Shown: piece after piece, positions 6,072 through 13,016 of the stretch
Numbering within the stretch: position 1 is the first letter of the stretch
Layout of the letters: each line of letters opens with the position of its first letter
DNA from: JABDIY01 sp041576015
Lineage (GTDB): Bacteria; Actinomycetota; Acidimicrobiia; Acidimicrobiales; SZUA-35
DNA: 13,378 nt
Direction: 5' to 3'
NCBI GenBank assembly: GCA_041576015.1
Contig: JBFGLT010000091.1
Location: 1 to 13,378 of the forward strand
The notes under the pieces: model-generated
Database searches by the model: none
Told to the model about the DNA's origin: nothing
Seen by the model: only the letters and a program-made list of their open reading frames with translations
Translations under genes and position numbers: made by a program

Positions 6072-6337
6072 GGGTGTGTCTCCTGCCTTTCTCGACGCGT
6101 GCGGAGAACAAGGAAGCGGGACGACGAGCATTGCGGAACCAGGCCCCGCTGCCATTGACGACCATATGCAGACCGAATCCACCTATCTAGAGGCCTAGTG
6201 CCTCGCGTGTCGGGATCTCGGGGAGCGGCTTCATGCGAAAACGGCTCGTGCTCCCGTGGGTCCGCAGGTCGATGCCGAGAGACCCTTGGCCCTGCGGTGC
6301 TGGAGGGTGTTGCGGTCAGGACGGGCACGGGGGGCCT

Positions 6338-6352
6338 TCCGAGTCACTCGGA
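6338..6352. promoter_or_regulatory. Operator-like palindrome upstream of the ligase operon
   Basis: TCCGAG-TCA-CTCGGA has two perfect 6-bp arms around a 3-bp centre. It lies 40 bases before the candidate -10 box and 66 bases before the ATP-grasp ATG, a position from which an activator or repressor could act. No regulator gene is adjacent to the operon. Confidence 0.35.
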
Positions 6353-6367
6353 GTACCTGAACTGGGC

Positions 6368-6398
6368 TTGTTCGCCGGCGCGACGTGTCTGCTAGCTT
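6368..6398 (+). promoter_or_regulatory. Candidate promoter of the ATP-grasp/GCS2 operon
   Basis: TAGCTT at 6393-6398 fits the TAnnnT -10 box. TTGTTC at 6368-6373 is a poor -35 candidate with a 19-base spacer. Transcription would start near 6405, just before the AAAGGGGA ribosome-binding site, giving a very short leader. Confidence 0.4.
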
Positions 6399-6418
6399 GC
6401 CTCGAAAGGGGACCAACC

Positions 6419-7648
6419 ATGGCTGAGATCCGCAAGTTGATCGGGCTGTCGCTCGGCGCCGACGTCTGCTGGCCGATCTGCTACGAGAATGTCCTCCGCC
6501 GGCTCGACCTCGCAATCGAGATGGGCGGCGACACGATCCGGTTCGACGTCGAACGGGTGCGGATCGAGCCGTACTACCTGCGCCAGCCGACCGGGTACGA
6601 CGTGGTGATCGACCGTCTGACCCACTGGTATGGCCTCAGCCGGGAGTGGATCAAGAAGGCGATCCTGCTCGACGATGTCTACGTGTTCAACAACCCCTGG
6701 TCGATCCAGTCGAACGAGAAGCACACCTCCTACTGCGCCATGATGCGCTTGGGCATGCCGATCCCGACCACCTGGATGGTGCCACCCAAGGCCTACGAGC
6801 AGACCCCCGACCTGCAGATCACCCTCGAGCGGTACGCCGACATGTTCGACCTGGCCGAACTCGGCGATCGGGTCGGGTATCCGATGTTCATCAAGCCCTA
6901 CGACGGGGGCGGCTGGGCCGGGGTCAGCCGGATCGACAACGCCGAGGAGCTGCAGCAGCGTTACGACGAGAGCGGCACCTACCTGATGCACCTCCAGCAG
7001 GCGGTCGATCCCCACGACCTGTTCCTCCGCTGCGTCGGGCTCGGACCTCAGGTGCGGATCGTCGACTACGACCCCGGCGCCCCGCTCCACGACCGCTACA
7101 CGATGAAGCCGGTGGACCTCCCCGACGACCAGCGCCGCCATCTCATCGACACGACCCTCACCATCAACGCCTTCTTCGGCTGGGACTTCAACAGCTGCGA
7201 GGCGCTCCGGCAGGGCGAGCGCTGGCATCCCATCGACTTCGCCAACCCGTGTCCGGATTCTCAGGTCACCTCGTTGCACTACCACTTTCCCTGGCTGATC
7301 GGGGCCAACCTTCGGTGGTCGCTGTTCTGCGCCGCCACCGATCGACCGGTCCGCCCGAATCTGGACTGGCAGCCGTTCTTCGACATCGCCGACACCGATG
7401 CGACCTACGACGAGAAGCTGTCCCAGTACGCCGCACTGGCTCGCCGCCGTCTCGCCTCCGAGGAGTTCGACGACTTCTGCGCCACCCACCTCGCCCACCT
7501 CGACGACGTGCTCCACGAGTTCTTCGGCACCGAACTGGCCCGCGATGCCGTCCGCCAGAAGGTCGAGGTGATGTACCCCGACCACGAGATCGAGGAGTTC
7601 ACCGAGCTCTTCTGGTCCCGGATCCAGCGGTGGCGGAACGAGCGGTGA
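6419..7648 (+). CDS. ATP-grasp family carboxylate-amine ligase (RimK/GshB-like fold), substrate unknown
   Basis: The 409-residue protein is an ATP-grasp ligase, the fold that makes an acylphosphate from ATP and couples it to an amine. The pre-ATP-grasp segment covers about residues 1-90. FNNPWSIQSNEKHTSYCAM (90-108) is the usual NNP...K lead-in, followed by LGMPIPTTW. MFIKPYDGGGWAGVS contains K159 and a glycine-rich ATP-binding loop. E261 and D273-F-A-N276-P are the expected metal ligands. Its closest functional analogues would be glutathione synthetase or RimK-type peptide ligases, but the N-terminus is not that of either. ATG 6419 has AAAGGGGA six bases upstream; the open frame continues back to 6233 but lacks coding character. 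It opens the operon and overlaps the next gene by GTGA. Confidence 0.88.
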   Translation: MAEIRKLIGLSLGADVCWPICYENVLRRLDLAIEMGGDTIRFDVERVRIEPYYLRQPTGYDVVIDRLTHWYGLSREWIKKAILLDDVYVFNNPWSIQSNEKHTSYCAMMRLGMPIPTTWMVPPKAYEQTPDLQITLERYADMFDLAELGDRVGYPMFIKPYDGGGWAGVSRIDNAEELQQRYDESGTYLMHLQQAVDPHDLFLRCVGLGPQVRIVDYDPGAPLHDRYTMKPVDLPDDQRRHLIDTTLTINAFFGWDFNSCEALRQGERWHPIDFANPCPDSQVTSLHYHFPWLIGANLRWSLFCAATDRPVRPNLDWQPFFDIADTDATYDEKLSQYAALARRRLASEEFDDFCATHLAHLDDVLHEFFGTELARDAVRQKVEVMYPDHEIEEFTELFWSRIQRWRNER

Positions 7649-8370
7649 GCAAACTGGTCGACCGGTGGCACTCACCCCATCTCGACCGCACCGTCGCCGT
7701 GGCCCGATGGGGACACTGGGGGGTTCCCGTGCTCGTGTTCCCGACCGCCGGCGGAGACGCCGAGGAGATCGAACGGTGCGGCGTCGTCGGGTCGTGTGGT
7801 GAGCTCATCGAGGAAGGCCGCATCAAGGTCTACTCGTGCGACAGCATCAACGGGCGGGCCATGCTCATCGGCGAGGGAGACAGCTACCACCTGAGCTGGA
7901 TGCTGCGGCGTTTCGTCGAGTTCGTCGGCCACGAGCTGGTGCCGGCCATCCGCAGCGACTGCCGCAGCCCTGTCGAGATCGTCACCGCCGGGGCGTCGAT
8001 CGGGGCGTTCAACGCGCTGGCCTCGCTGTGCCGGTTCCCCTGGGACTTCGGCCACGCCATCGGGATGAGCGGCACCTACGACCTCACCCGATTCATGAAC
8101 GGCCCGACCAACGAGCACTTCGACTGGGCATCGCCCCTCCACTTCCTCGGGTCACTTCCCGACGACCACATGAACCAGCTCCGCCGGAGAAGGGTGATCC
8201 TGGCCTCGGGTGAGGGAGCGCACGAGAACATCGGTGAGTCCTGGCACGCCGCCCACGTGCTCGGTGTGGCCGGCGTGCCCAACCGGGTCGATCCCTGGGG
8301 TGAGCAATGGATCCACGACTGGCCGACCTGGCAGGCGATGCTGCCCCACTATCTCTCCCAGGTCGCCTGA
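7645..8370 (+). CDS. Small alpha/beta-hydrolase esterase of the ligase operon
   Basis: The 241-residue protein is a putative esterase of the Fes/esterase D/COG4947-like group. The nucleophile elbow is G-A-S118-I-G (TAGASIGAFNAL). The histidine is probably H224 (QWIHDWPTW), and an acid is likely among E190-E194 (ASGEGAHENIGES). Unlike the Fes-like esterase at 4004, it has no N-terminal beta-sandwich domain. The GTG start at 7645 shares four bases (GTGA) with the ATP-grasp stop, so translation is probably coupled; no strong ribosome-binding site is needed or visible. It may remove or transfer an acyl group on the product of the two ligases, or hydrolyse an ester precursor. That role is inferred from context only. 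Confidence 0.85.
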   Translation: MSKLVDRWHSPHLDRTVAVARWGHWGVPVLVFPTAGGDAEEIERCGVVGSCGELIEEGRIKVYSCDSINGRAMLIGEGDSYHLSWMLRRFVEFVGHELVPAIRSDCRSPVEIVTAGASIGAFNALASLCRFPWDFGHAIGMSGTYDLTRFMNGPTNEHFDWASPLHFLGSLPDDHMNQLRRRRVILASGEGAHENIGESWHAAHVLGVAGVPNRVDPWGEQWIHDWPTWQAMLPHYLSQVA

Positions 8371-8413
8371 CCGGTACGATCGGGCCAAACCGTTCACGAA
8401 GGGGACCCGAGCG

Positions 8414-10351
8414 ATGGGACAGCAGACGGCCAGTGCGGTCGAGCAGCGGAGGACAGCGGTCAACTGGATGCTGCGCGATCTGCATGCGCTGCAACAGCTC
8501 CTGGCCGCCGGCGTCTTCGACGAGTCCCACCCCCGGATCGGTGCCGAGCAGGAGATGTTCATCGTCGATCGCGGCTGGCAGGCGTCGCCGGTGGCGCTGC
8601 GGGTGCTCGAGCTCATCGACGATCACCACTTCACCACCGAGATCGGAGCCTTCAACCTCGAGGCCAACCTCGATCCGCACCGGTTCACCGGCTCGTGCCT
8701 GTCCGACCTCCATGCCGATCTCGACCGCCTGCTGGCCAAGGCCCGTGCCGCCGCCGGCGAGATCGACCATCACATCGTGCTGGCCGGGATCCTCCCCACC
8801 CTTCGCATCAGCGACCTGAGTCTCGACAACATGGTGCAGAACCCCCGGTATCTGGCCCTCAACCAGGCCCTTCTCGAGGCCCGGGGCGAGGACGTCGAGC
8901 TCCACATCTCCGGTCCCGATCAGCTGATCGTCAGTCAGGACACGGTGATGGCAGAGGCGTGCAACGCCAGCTTCCAGGTCCACCTCCAGGTCAAGCCGTC
9001 CGATTTCGCCAACCAGTACAACCTGGCACAGCTGCTGGCCGGGCCTACGCTGGCCAGCGCCACCAACTCGCCGATCCTGTTCGGGAAGCACCTGTGGTCC
9101 GAGACCCGGATCCCCCTGTTCGAGCAGTCTGTCGACACCCGCCGGTCCGGCCAGCATCTCCGGGAACGGCACGGTCGGGTCACGTTCGGATCGGGGTGGG
9201 TGAACAAGTCGGTGGCCGAGCTGTTCAAGGAGGACGTCACGAGGTTCCGTCCGCTGCTCGCACCCGACGACCACGAGGACCCGTTCGCCGTGATCGAGCG
9301 GGGCGGGATCCCCGATCTGGCCGCCATCCGGCTGCACACCGGAACAGTGTGGCGCTGGAACCGGGCGTGCTATGGAATCATGGACGGTGTTCCCCACCTC
9401 CGTATCGAGAATCGGGTTCTGCCATCCGGTCCGTCCTCGGTGGACGAGATCGCCAATGCGACGTTCTGGCTCGGCTTGATGGTCGGCGGTGCCCGGCACT
9501 TCCCCGAGGTCAGCCGGATGGTCGAGTTCGACGTCGCCCGGGGCAACTTCCTGGCCGCCGCCCGGGAGGGCCTGGCCGCCAACCTGATGTGGTTCGGCGG
9601 GCGAGAGCACCCCGCACCGACGCTGCTCCTCGACGTTCTCCTGCCGATCGCGCACGAGGGTCTCGAGTCGATGGGTGTCGATCCCGCCGACAGCGAGCGG
9701 TATCTCGGCGTCGTCGAGCGGCGGATCAAGTCCGGCTACACCGGATCCCGCTGGCAGACCGGCTCGATGTACGGCATGAAACAGCAAGGGGAGCTGGGCC
9801 AGCGGCTCAACAGCCTGACCGCAGCCATGGTGGCCCGCCAGGAGACCGGACAGCCTGTCTCGGAGTGGACGGCGGCCAGCCTCGAGGAAGGGGGAGGATG
9901 GCGGCACAACTTCCGCTCCGTCGAGCAGATCATGGTGTCGGATCTGGTGACGGTGACCGCCGACGACCCCCTCGAGCTGGTGGCCAACCTGATGGACTGG
10001 CACCGGATTCGGCAGGTGCTGGTGGAGGACGAAGGCGACGGAATCGCCGGCATCCTGTCCTACCGGCGCCTGCTCCGGGTGATGGCGGAGAACGACCCGA
10101 CCCGGCGCTGGCAGGACCTGTCGGTCAGCGATGTCATGCACCCCGACCCGATCTGCGTGCCGCCCAACATGGCGCCCCTCCGAGCCCTGGAGATCATGCG
10201 GTCCTTCGGGATCGGCGCCCTCCCGGTGGTCGACGATGGCGCCCTCGTCGGGTTGGTCACAGAGCACGACTTCATGAACATCGCCGGCGTACTCCTGCTG
10301 CAGCAGCTCGAAGAGCAGGACCGATCAGACTCGGAGAGGACGCCGCCGTGA
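8414..10351 (+). CDS. GCS2-family glutamate-cysteine-ligase-like enzyme fused to two CBS domains
   Basis: The 645-residue protein has two parts. Residues about 15-480 match the GCS2 (YbdK/carboxylate-amine ligase) family of the glutamine synthetase fold: E45-Q-E47 in RIGAEQEMFIVD and E83 in NLEANLDP are metal ligands, NASFQVHLQV (184-193) is a conserved strand, and R330-I-E332-N-R334 lies in the nucleotide/substrate region. Residues about 503-558 and 570-626 form a CBS pair (IMVSDLVTVTADDP, VMHPDPICVPPNMAP...GALPVVDD...VGLVTEHDF), the adenosyl-nucleotide sensor module. Typical GCS2 enzymes are about 370-400 residues, so the CBS part is an added regulatory unit. ATG 8414 has AAGGGGA eight bases upstream. 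The 43-base gap before it contains TACGAT (8375-8380), a weak internal -10 candidate. The substrate amino acid is unknown. Confidence 0.9.
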   Translation: MGQQTASAVEQRRTAVNWMLRDLHALQQLLAAGVFDESHPRIGAEQEMFIVDRGWQASPVALRVLELIDDHHFTTEIGAFNLEANLDPHRFTGSCLSDLHADLDRLLAKARAAAGEIDHHIVLAGILPTLRISDLSLDNMVQNPRYLALNQALLEARGEDVELHISGPDQLIVSQDTVMAEACNASFQVHLQVKPSDFANQYNLAQLLAGPTLASATNSPILFGKHLWSETRIPLFEQSVDTRRSGQHLRERHGRVTFGSGWVNKSVAELFKEDVTRFRPLLAPDDHEDPFAVIERGGIPDLAAIRLHTGTVWRWNRACYGIMDGVPHLRIENRVLPSGPSSVDEIANATFWLGLMVGGARHFPEVSRMVEFDVARGNFLAAAREGLAANLMWFGGREHPAPTLLLDVLLPIAHEGLESMGVDPADSERYLGVVERRIKSGYTGSRWQTGSMYGMKQQGELGQRLNSLTAAMVARQETGQPVSEWTAASLEEGGGWRHNFRSVEQIMVSDLVTVTADDPLELVANLMDWHRIRQVLVEDEGDGIAGILSYRRLLRVMAENDPTRRWQDLSVSDVMHPDPICVPPNMAPLRALEIMRSFGIGALPVVDDGALVGLVTEHDFMNIAGVLLLQQLEEQDRSDSERTPP

Positions 10352-11184
10352 CGCACCGCCACGCCATCAAGACCCCGCCTCACCACGCCACCTGGAACGA
10401 GTTCCTGGCGGTGTGGCGGGAGGCCGACCGGATCGAGGTGTTCGAGTCGGCCTGGACCTGGGATCACTTCTACCCGCTGGCGCCGCCCTACGACGGCCCG
10501 AATCTGGAGGGCTGGACCATGCTGGCGGCGCTGGCCCAGGCCACCAGCCGTCTGCGGATCGGGGCCATGGTCAACGGCATGCACCACCGCCATCCGGCGG
10601 TGACCGCCAACATGGCCGCCACCCTCGATCACATCTCCGGTGGCCGGTTCGAGCTCGGCATGGGGGCGGGATGGAACGAGATGGAGTCGAACGCCTACGG
10701 GATCGAGCTCGGGACCCTCATGGAGCGTTCGGACCGGTTCGAGGAGGGCATGGAGGTGATCGTGTCGCTGCTGCGCACCCGCGTCACGAACTTCGACGGC
10801 GACTACTTCCAGCTCACCGACGCATTGTGTGAACCGAGACCGGTGCAGGAGCGGCTACCCATCGTGATCGGCGGCAAGGGTCGCAGGCGCACGCTGCGCA
10901 CCGTGGCCCGCTTCGCCGACCAATGGGACATGACCTTCCCCGACCGCCCGTCGGACTGGGTCGAGCTCGACGAGGTCCTCCGAGGTCACTGCGAGGCGGT
11001 GGGACGGGATCACAACGAGATCGCCCGGTCGGTTCACCTCGGGTTCGATCCCGACGCCGAACCGGCGCAACTGGCCGACCACGCGTCGGGGTTCTTCGAT
11101 GCCGGTGTCGACATCGTCGTGTGGTCGATGCGCGGGCCGGTCGATCCGGCCCGTCTCGAACCGCTCGCCGCCGCGTTGACCTGA
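10348..11184 (+). CDS. Luciferase-like, probably F420-dependent oxidoreductase
   Basis: The 278-residue protein is a bacterial luciferase-like (LLM-class) TIM-barrel protein. Family signatures are FESAWTWDHFYPL (near residue 30-45), RLRIGAMVNGMHHRHPA, and DHISGGRFELGMGAGWNEMESNAYGIE. Members with this pattern usually use coenzyme F420, which actinobacteria make; flavin use cannot be excluded. The GTG start at 10348 overlaps the GCS2 stop by GTGA and has GAGAGGA seven bases upstream. The N-terminus (HRHAIKTPPHHATW) matches the normal start of the family, so it is not truncated. As the last gene of the operon, it may oxidise or reduce the ligase product. It converges on ligC with only 24 bases between. 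Confidence 0.88.
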   Translation: MTHRHAIKTPPHHATWNEFLAVWREADRIEVFESAWTWDHFYPLAPPYDGPNLEGWTMLAALAQATSRLRIGAMVNGMHHRHPAVTANMAATLDHISGGRFELGMGAGWNEMESNAYGIELGTLMERSDRFEEGMEVIVSLLRTRVTNFDGDYFQLTDALCEPRPVQERLPIVIGGKGRRRTLRTVARFADQWDMTFPDRPSDWVELDEVLRGHCEAVGRDHNEIARSVHLGFDPDAEPAQLADHASGFFDAGVDIVVWSMRGPVDPARLEPLAAALT

Positions 11185-11188
11185 GGCC

Positions 11189-11206
11189 GGCCCGCCGACG
11201 CGGCCC
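11189..11206. terminator. Imperfect GC hairpin between convergent operons
   Basis: CCGC and GCGG (11192-11195, 11200-11203) pair across a CGAC loop. One C-C mismatch and a flanking GG/CC pair extend the stem. It occupies the 24-base gap between the oxidoreductase and ligC stops. It is short, lacks a T-run and may be accidental in such GC-rich DNA. Confidence 0.25.
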
Positions 11207-11208
11207 GG

Positions 11209-12156
11209 TCAGGTGAGTTGCTGTTCGATCCGGTCGAGCACCTCGTAGCAGGGCAGCACCTGGGACACGCTGGAGTTCGGCTCACGTCCCTCGGCGATGG
11301 CGGCGACGAACTCCCGGTCCTGGAGCTCGATCCCGTTCATCGACACGTCGACGTCGCTCACGTCGATCGGCTCGTCGTTGCCCGTGATCAGATCGTCGTA
11401 GCGGGCGAGGTAGGTGCCGGTGTCGCCGATGTAGCGGAAGAACGTCCCGAACGGTCCCTCGTTGTTGAACGACAGTGCCAGCGTGCACAGCGCCCCGGAC
11501 TCGGTTTTCAACTGGATCGACATGTCCATGGCGATCCCGAGGTCGGGGTGCATCGGGCCCTGCACGGCGTTGGCGGCCACGACCGGACTGCCGGTCTGGT
11601 ACTGGAACAGGTCGACGGTGTGGGCGGCATGGTGCCACAGGAGGTGATCGGTCCACGATCGAGGCTCGCCCAGGGCGTTGGTGTTGGTTCGCCGGAAGAA
11701 GAACGTCTGCACGTCGAGGTGCTGGATGCGGTACTCGCCCGCTTCGATCCGGCGTCGCACCCACTGGTGGCTCGGATTGAACCGGCGGGTGTGGCCGCAC
11801 ATCGCCACCTTGCCGCTGCGCTGCTGGGCGGCGACGACCGCCAGGCCGTCGGTCAGGTTGTCGCACAGGGGAATCTCCACCTCGACGTGCTTGCCAGCGT
11901 CGAGACAGGCGATCGCCTGGGCGGCGTGGACCGGTGTCGGGGTGGCCAGGATGACGCCGTCGATGTCGTCGCGCTCGAGCACGTCGTCGAGGTCGGTGTA
12001 GGCGTCGGGGACCCCCGTGGACTCAGCGACCCTGGTCGCCACCCCGTCGACCGGATCGACGATGGCCGCCACCTCCACCCCGTCGATGCGGGCCAGCCCG
12101 GCGAGATGCTTTGCGCCGAACGCTCCGGCCCCGGCGAGGGCGAGGGTGATCGTCAT
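11209..12156 (-). CDS. ligC: LigC: 4-carboxy-2-hydroxymuconate-6-semialdehyde dehydrogenase
   Basis: The 315-residue protein is a Gfo/Idh/MocA-family NADP-dependent dehydrogenase. It oxidises the hemiacetal of the protocatechuate 4,5-cleavage product to 2-pyrone-4,6-dicarboxylate. The N-terminal Rossmann motif is G9-A-G-A-F-G14, and KHVEVEIPL holds the family's EKP position as EIP, as in LigC. CGHTRRFNPSHQW and RSWTDHLLWHHAAHTVDLF (H175, H176, H179) match my memory of Sphingobium SYK-6 LigC closely, as does the tail SMNGIELQDREF. The length equals that enzyme's. ATG 12156 has GGAGGAG (12165-12171) eight bases upstream and overlaps the ligB stop by ATGA. It is the last gene of the operon; LigI, LigJ and LigK homologues are not downstream of it. 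Confidence 0.93.
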   Translation of the reverse strand: MTITLALAGAGAFGAKHLAGLARIDGVEVAAIVDPVDGVATRVAESTGVPDAYTDLDDVLERDDIDGVILATPTPVHAAQAIACLDAGKHVEVEIPLCDNLTDGLAVVAAQQRSGKVAMCGHTRRFNPSHQWVRRRIEAGEYRIQHLDVQTFFFRRTNTNALGEPRSWTDHLLWHHAAHTVDLFQYQTGSPVVAANAVQGPMHPDLGIAMDMSIQLKTESGALCTLALSFNNEGPFGTFFRYIGDTGTYLARYDDLITGNDEPIDVSDVDVSMNGIELQDREFVAAIAEGREPNSSVSQVLPCYEVLDRIEQQLT

Positions 12157-13016
12157 GGGACAGACTCCTCCAGGATCAGATGGCCGACGGCGGTGTTGCT
12201 GGCCGGGACGTGATAGAACCGGTGGACAGGCACCGGCGGTGGTCCACCGGCAAGATCTCCCATCGTGCCCCGGGCGATCAGCCACATGACCAGCTCGATG
12301 CCCTCCGACCCTGCCTCCCGGACGTAGTCGATGTGGGGTTTTTCGGCCAGCCCGACCGGATCGGCGATGAGCTGATCGAGGAAGGCGTTGTCGAAGCCGG
12401 CGTTGATCAGGCCGGCCCGGGGGCCCTGGAGCTGGTGGCTCATGCCTCCCGTGCCCCACACCTGCACGTCGACATCGGCGTCGTACTCGTCGAGGGCGGT
12501 GCGGATGGCCCGCCCGAGCGCCAGGCAGCGGCGACCCGACGGCACCGGGTACTGGACGACGTTGACCGGGACGGGGATCACTGCGCAGGGCCATGCGTCG
12601 GGCTGACCGAACAGCAGGGACAGCGGGACGGTGAGCCCGTGGTCGACCGGCAGCCGGTTGACGATCGTGAGGTCGAAGTCCTGCTGGATCACCGACTGGG
12701 CGATGTGGGCGGCCAGTTCGGCGTGTCCCTCCACGGCCGGCACCGGCCGGGGACCCCATCCCTCGTCGGCGATGGGAAAGTGAGCGGCGGTGCCGATGGC
12801 GAAGGTAGGGATGATCTCCAAGCTGAAGGCGGTGGCGTGGTCGTTGTAGACGAGCACGATCACGTCGGGCGTGTGGCCGGCCATCCACGCCCGGCTCTTC
12901 TCGTAACCGGCGAACAATGGCTGCCAGTACGGCTCGTCGACCTTGCCAAGATCCATCGCCGCTCCGATGGCGGGGACGTGCGAGGTGTAGACGGTGGCCG
13001 TCACCCGGGCGCTCAT
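12153..13016 (-). CDS. ligB: LigB: protocatechuate 4,5-dioxygenase beta (catalytic) subunit
   Basis: The 287-residue protein is a class III extradiol dioxygenase. With LigA it opens the ring of protocatechuate between C4 and C5, using non-heme Fe(II) and oxygen. Iron ligands are H13 (VYTSHVPAIGAA), H60 (YNDHATAF) and E241 (SEGIELVMW). H194 (WGTGGMSHQLQGPRAG) is the catalytic acid/base. All align with the residues known from SYK-6 LigB. Gallate dioxygenases are close relatives, but the presence of a separate LigA supports protocatechuate. ATG 13016 has GAGG seven bases upstream and shares ATGA with the ligA stop. The frame is open further upstream, but that part is a shadow of ligA. Confidence 0.94.
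   Translation of the reverse strand: MSARVTATVYTSHVPAIGAAMDLGKVDEPYWQPLFAGYEKSRAWMAGHTPDVIVLVYNDHATAFSLEIIPTFAIGTAAHFPIADEGWGPRPVPAVEGHAELAAHIAQSVIQQDFDLTIVNRLPVDHGLTVPLSLLFGQPDAWPCAVIPVPVNVVQYPVPSGRRCLALGRAIRTALDEYDADVDVQVWGTGGMSHQLQGPRAGLINAGFDNAFLDQLIADPVGLAEKPHIDYVREAGSEGIELVMWLIARGTMGDLAGGPPPVPVHRFYHVPASNTAVGHLILEESVP

Larger units (their letters stand above)
6072..6418. other. 347-bp divergent intergenic region without a gene
   Basis: This gap separates the divergent DUF4386 gene and the ATP-grasp operon. It holds the AGGAGA ribosome-binding site of the DUF4386 gene at its left end. At its right end are an inverted repeat (6338-6352), a -10 candidate (6393-6398) and the ATP-grasp ribosome-binding site. 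Open frames here (for example plus 6198-6395) have no ribosome-binding site and an uneven composition, so I do not call genes. No RNA gene was recognised. Confidence 0.6.

Noticed and set aside
5136..6158. A 340-codon plus-strand frame opposite the DUF4386 gene
   Set aside because: It has no family resemblance, while the opposite strand encodes a regular six-span membrane protein.
6646..7644. An N-terminal extension of the operon esterase
   Set aside because: It is an out-of-frame shadow of the ATP-grasp gene; the protein's homology begins at GTG 7645.
8093..10267. A 724-codon open frame opposite the GCS2-CBS gene
   Set aside because: Its translation is a low-complexity G/H/V/D-rich shadow, and the plus-strand protein has clear family motifs throughout.
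8695..10347. A frame that would fuse about 550 residues to the luciferase-like protein
   Set aside because: The upstream part is an Arg/Pro-rich shadow of the GCS2 gene. The true start is GTG 10348 with a ribosome-binding site.
12157..12888. An N-terminal extension of LigC
   Set aside because: It is a shadow of ligB. LigC length and homology begin at ATG 12156 behind a strong ribosome-binding site.
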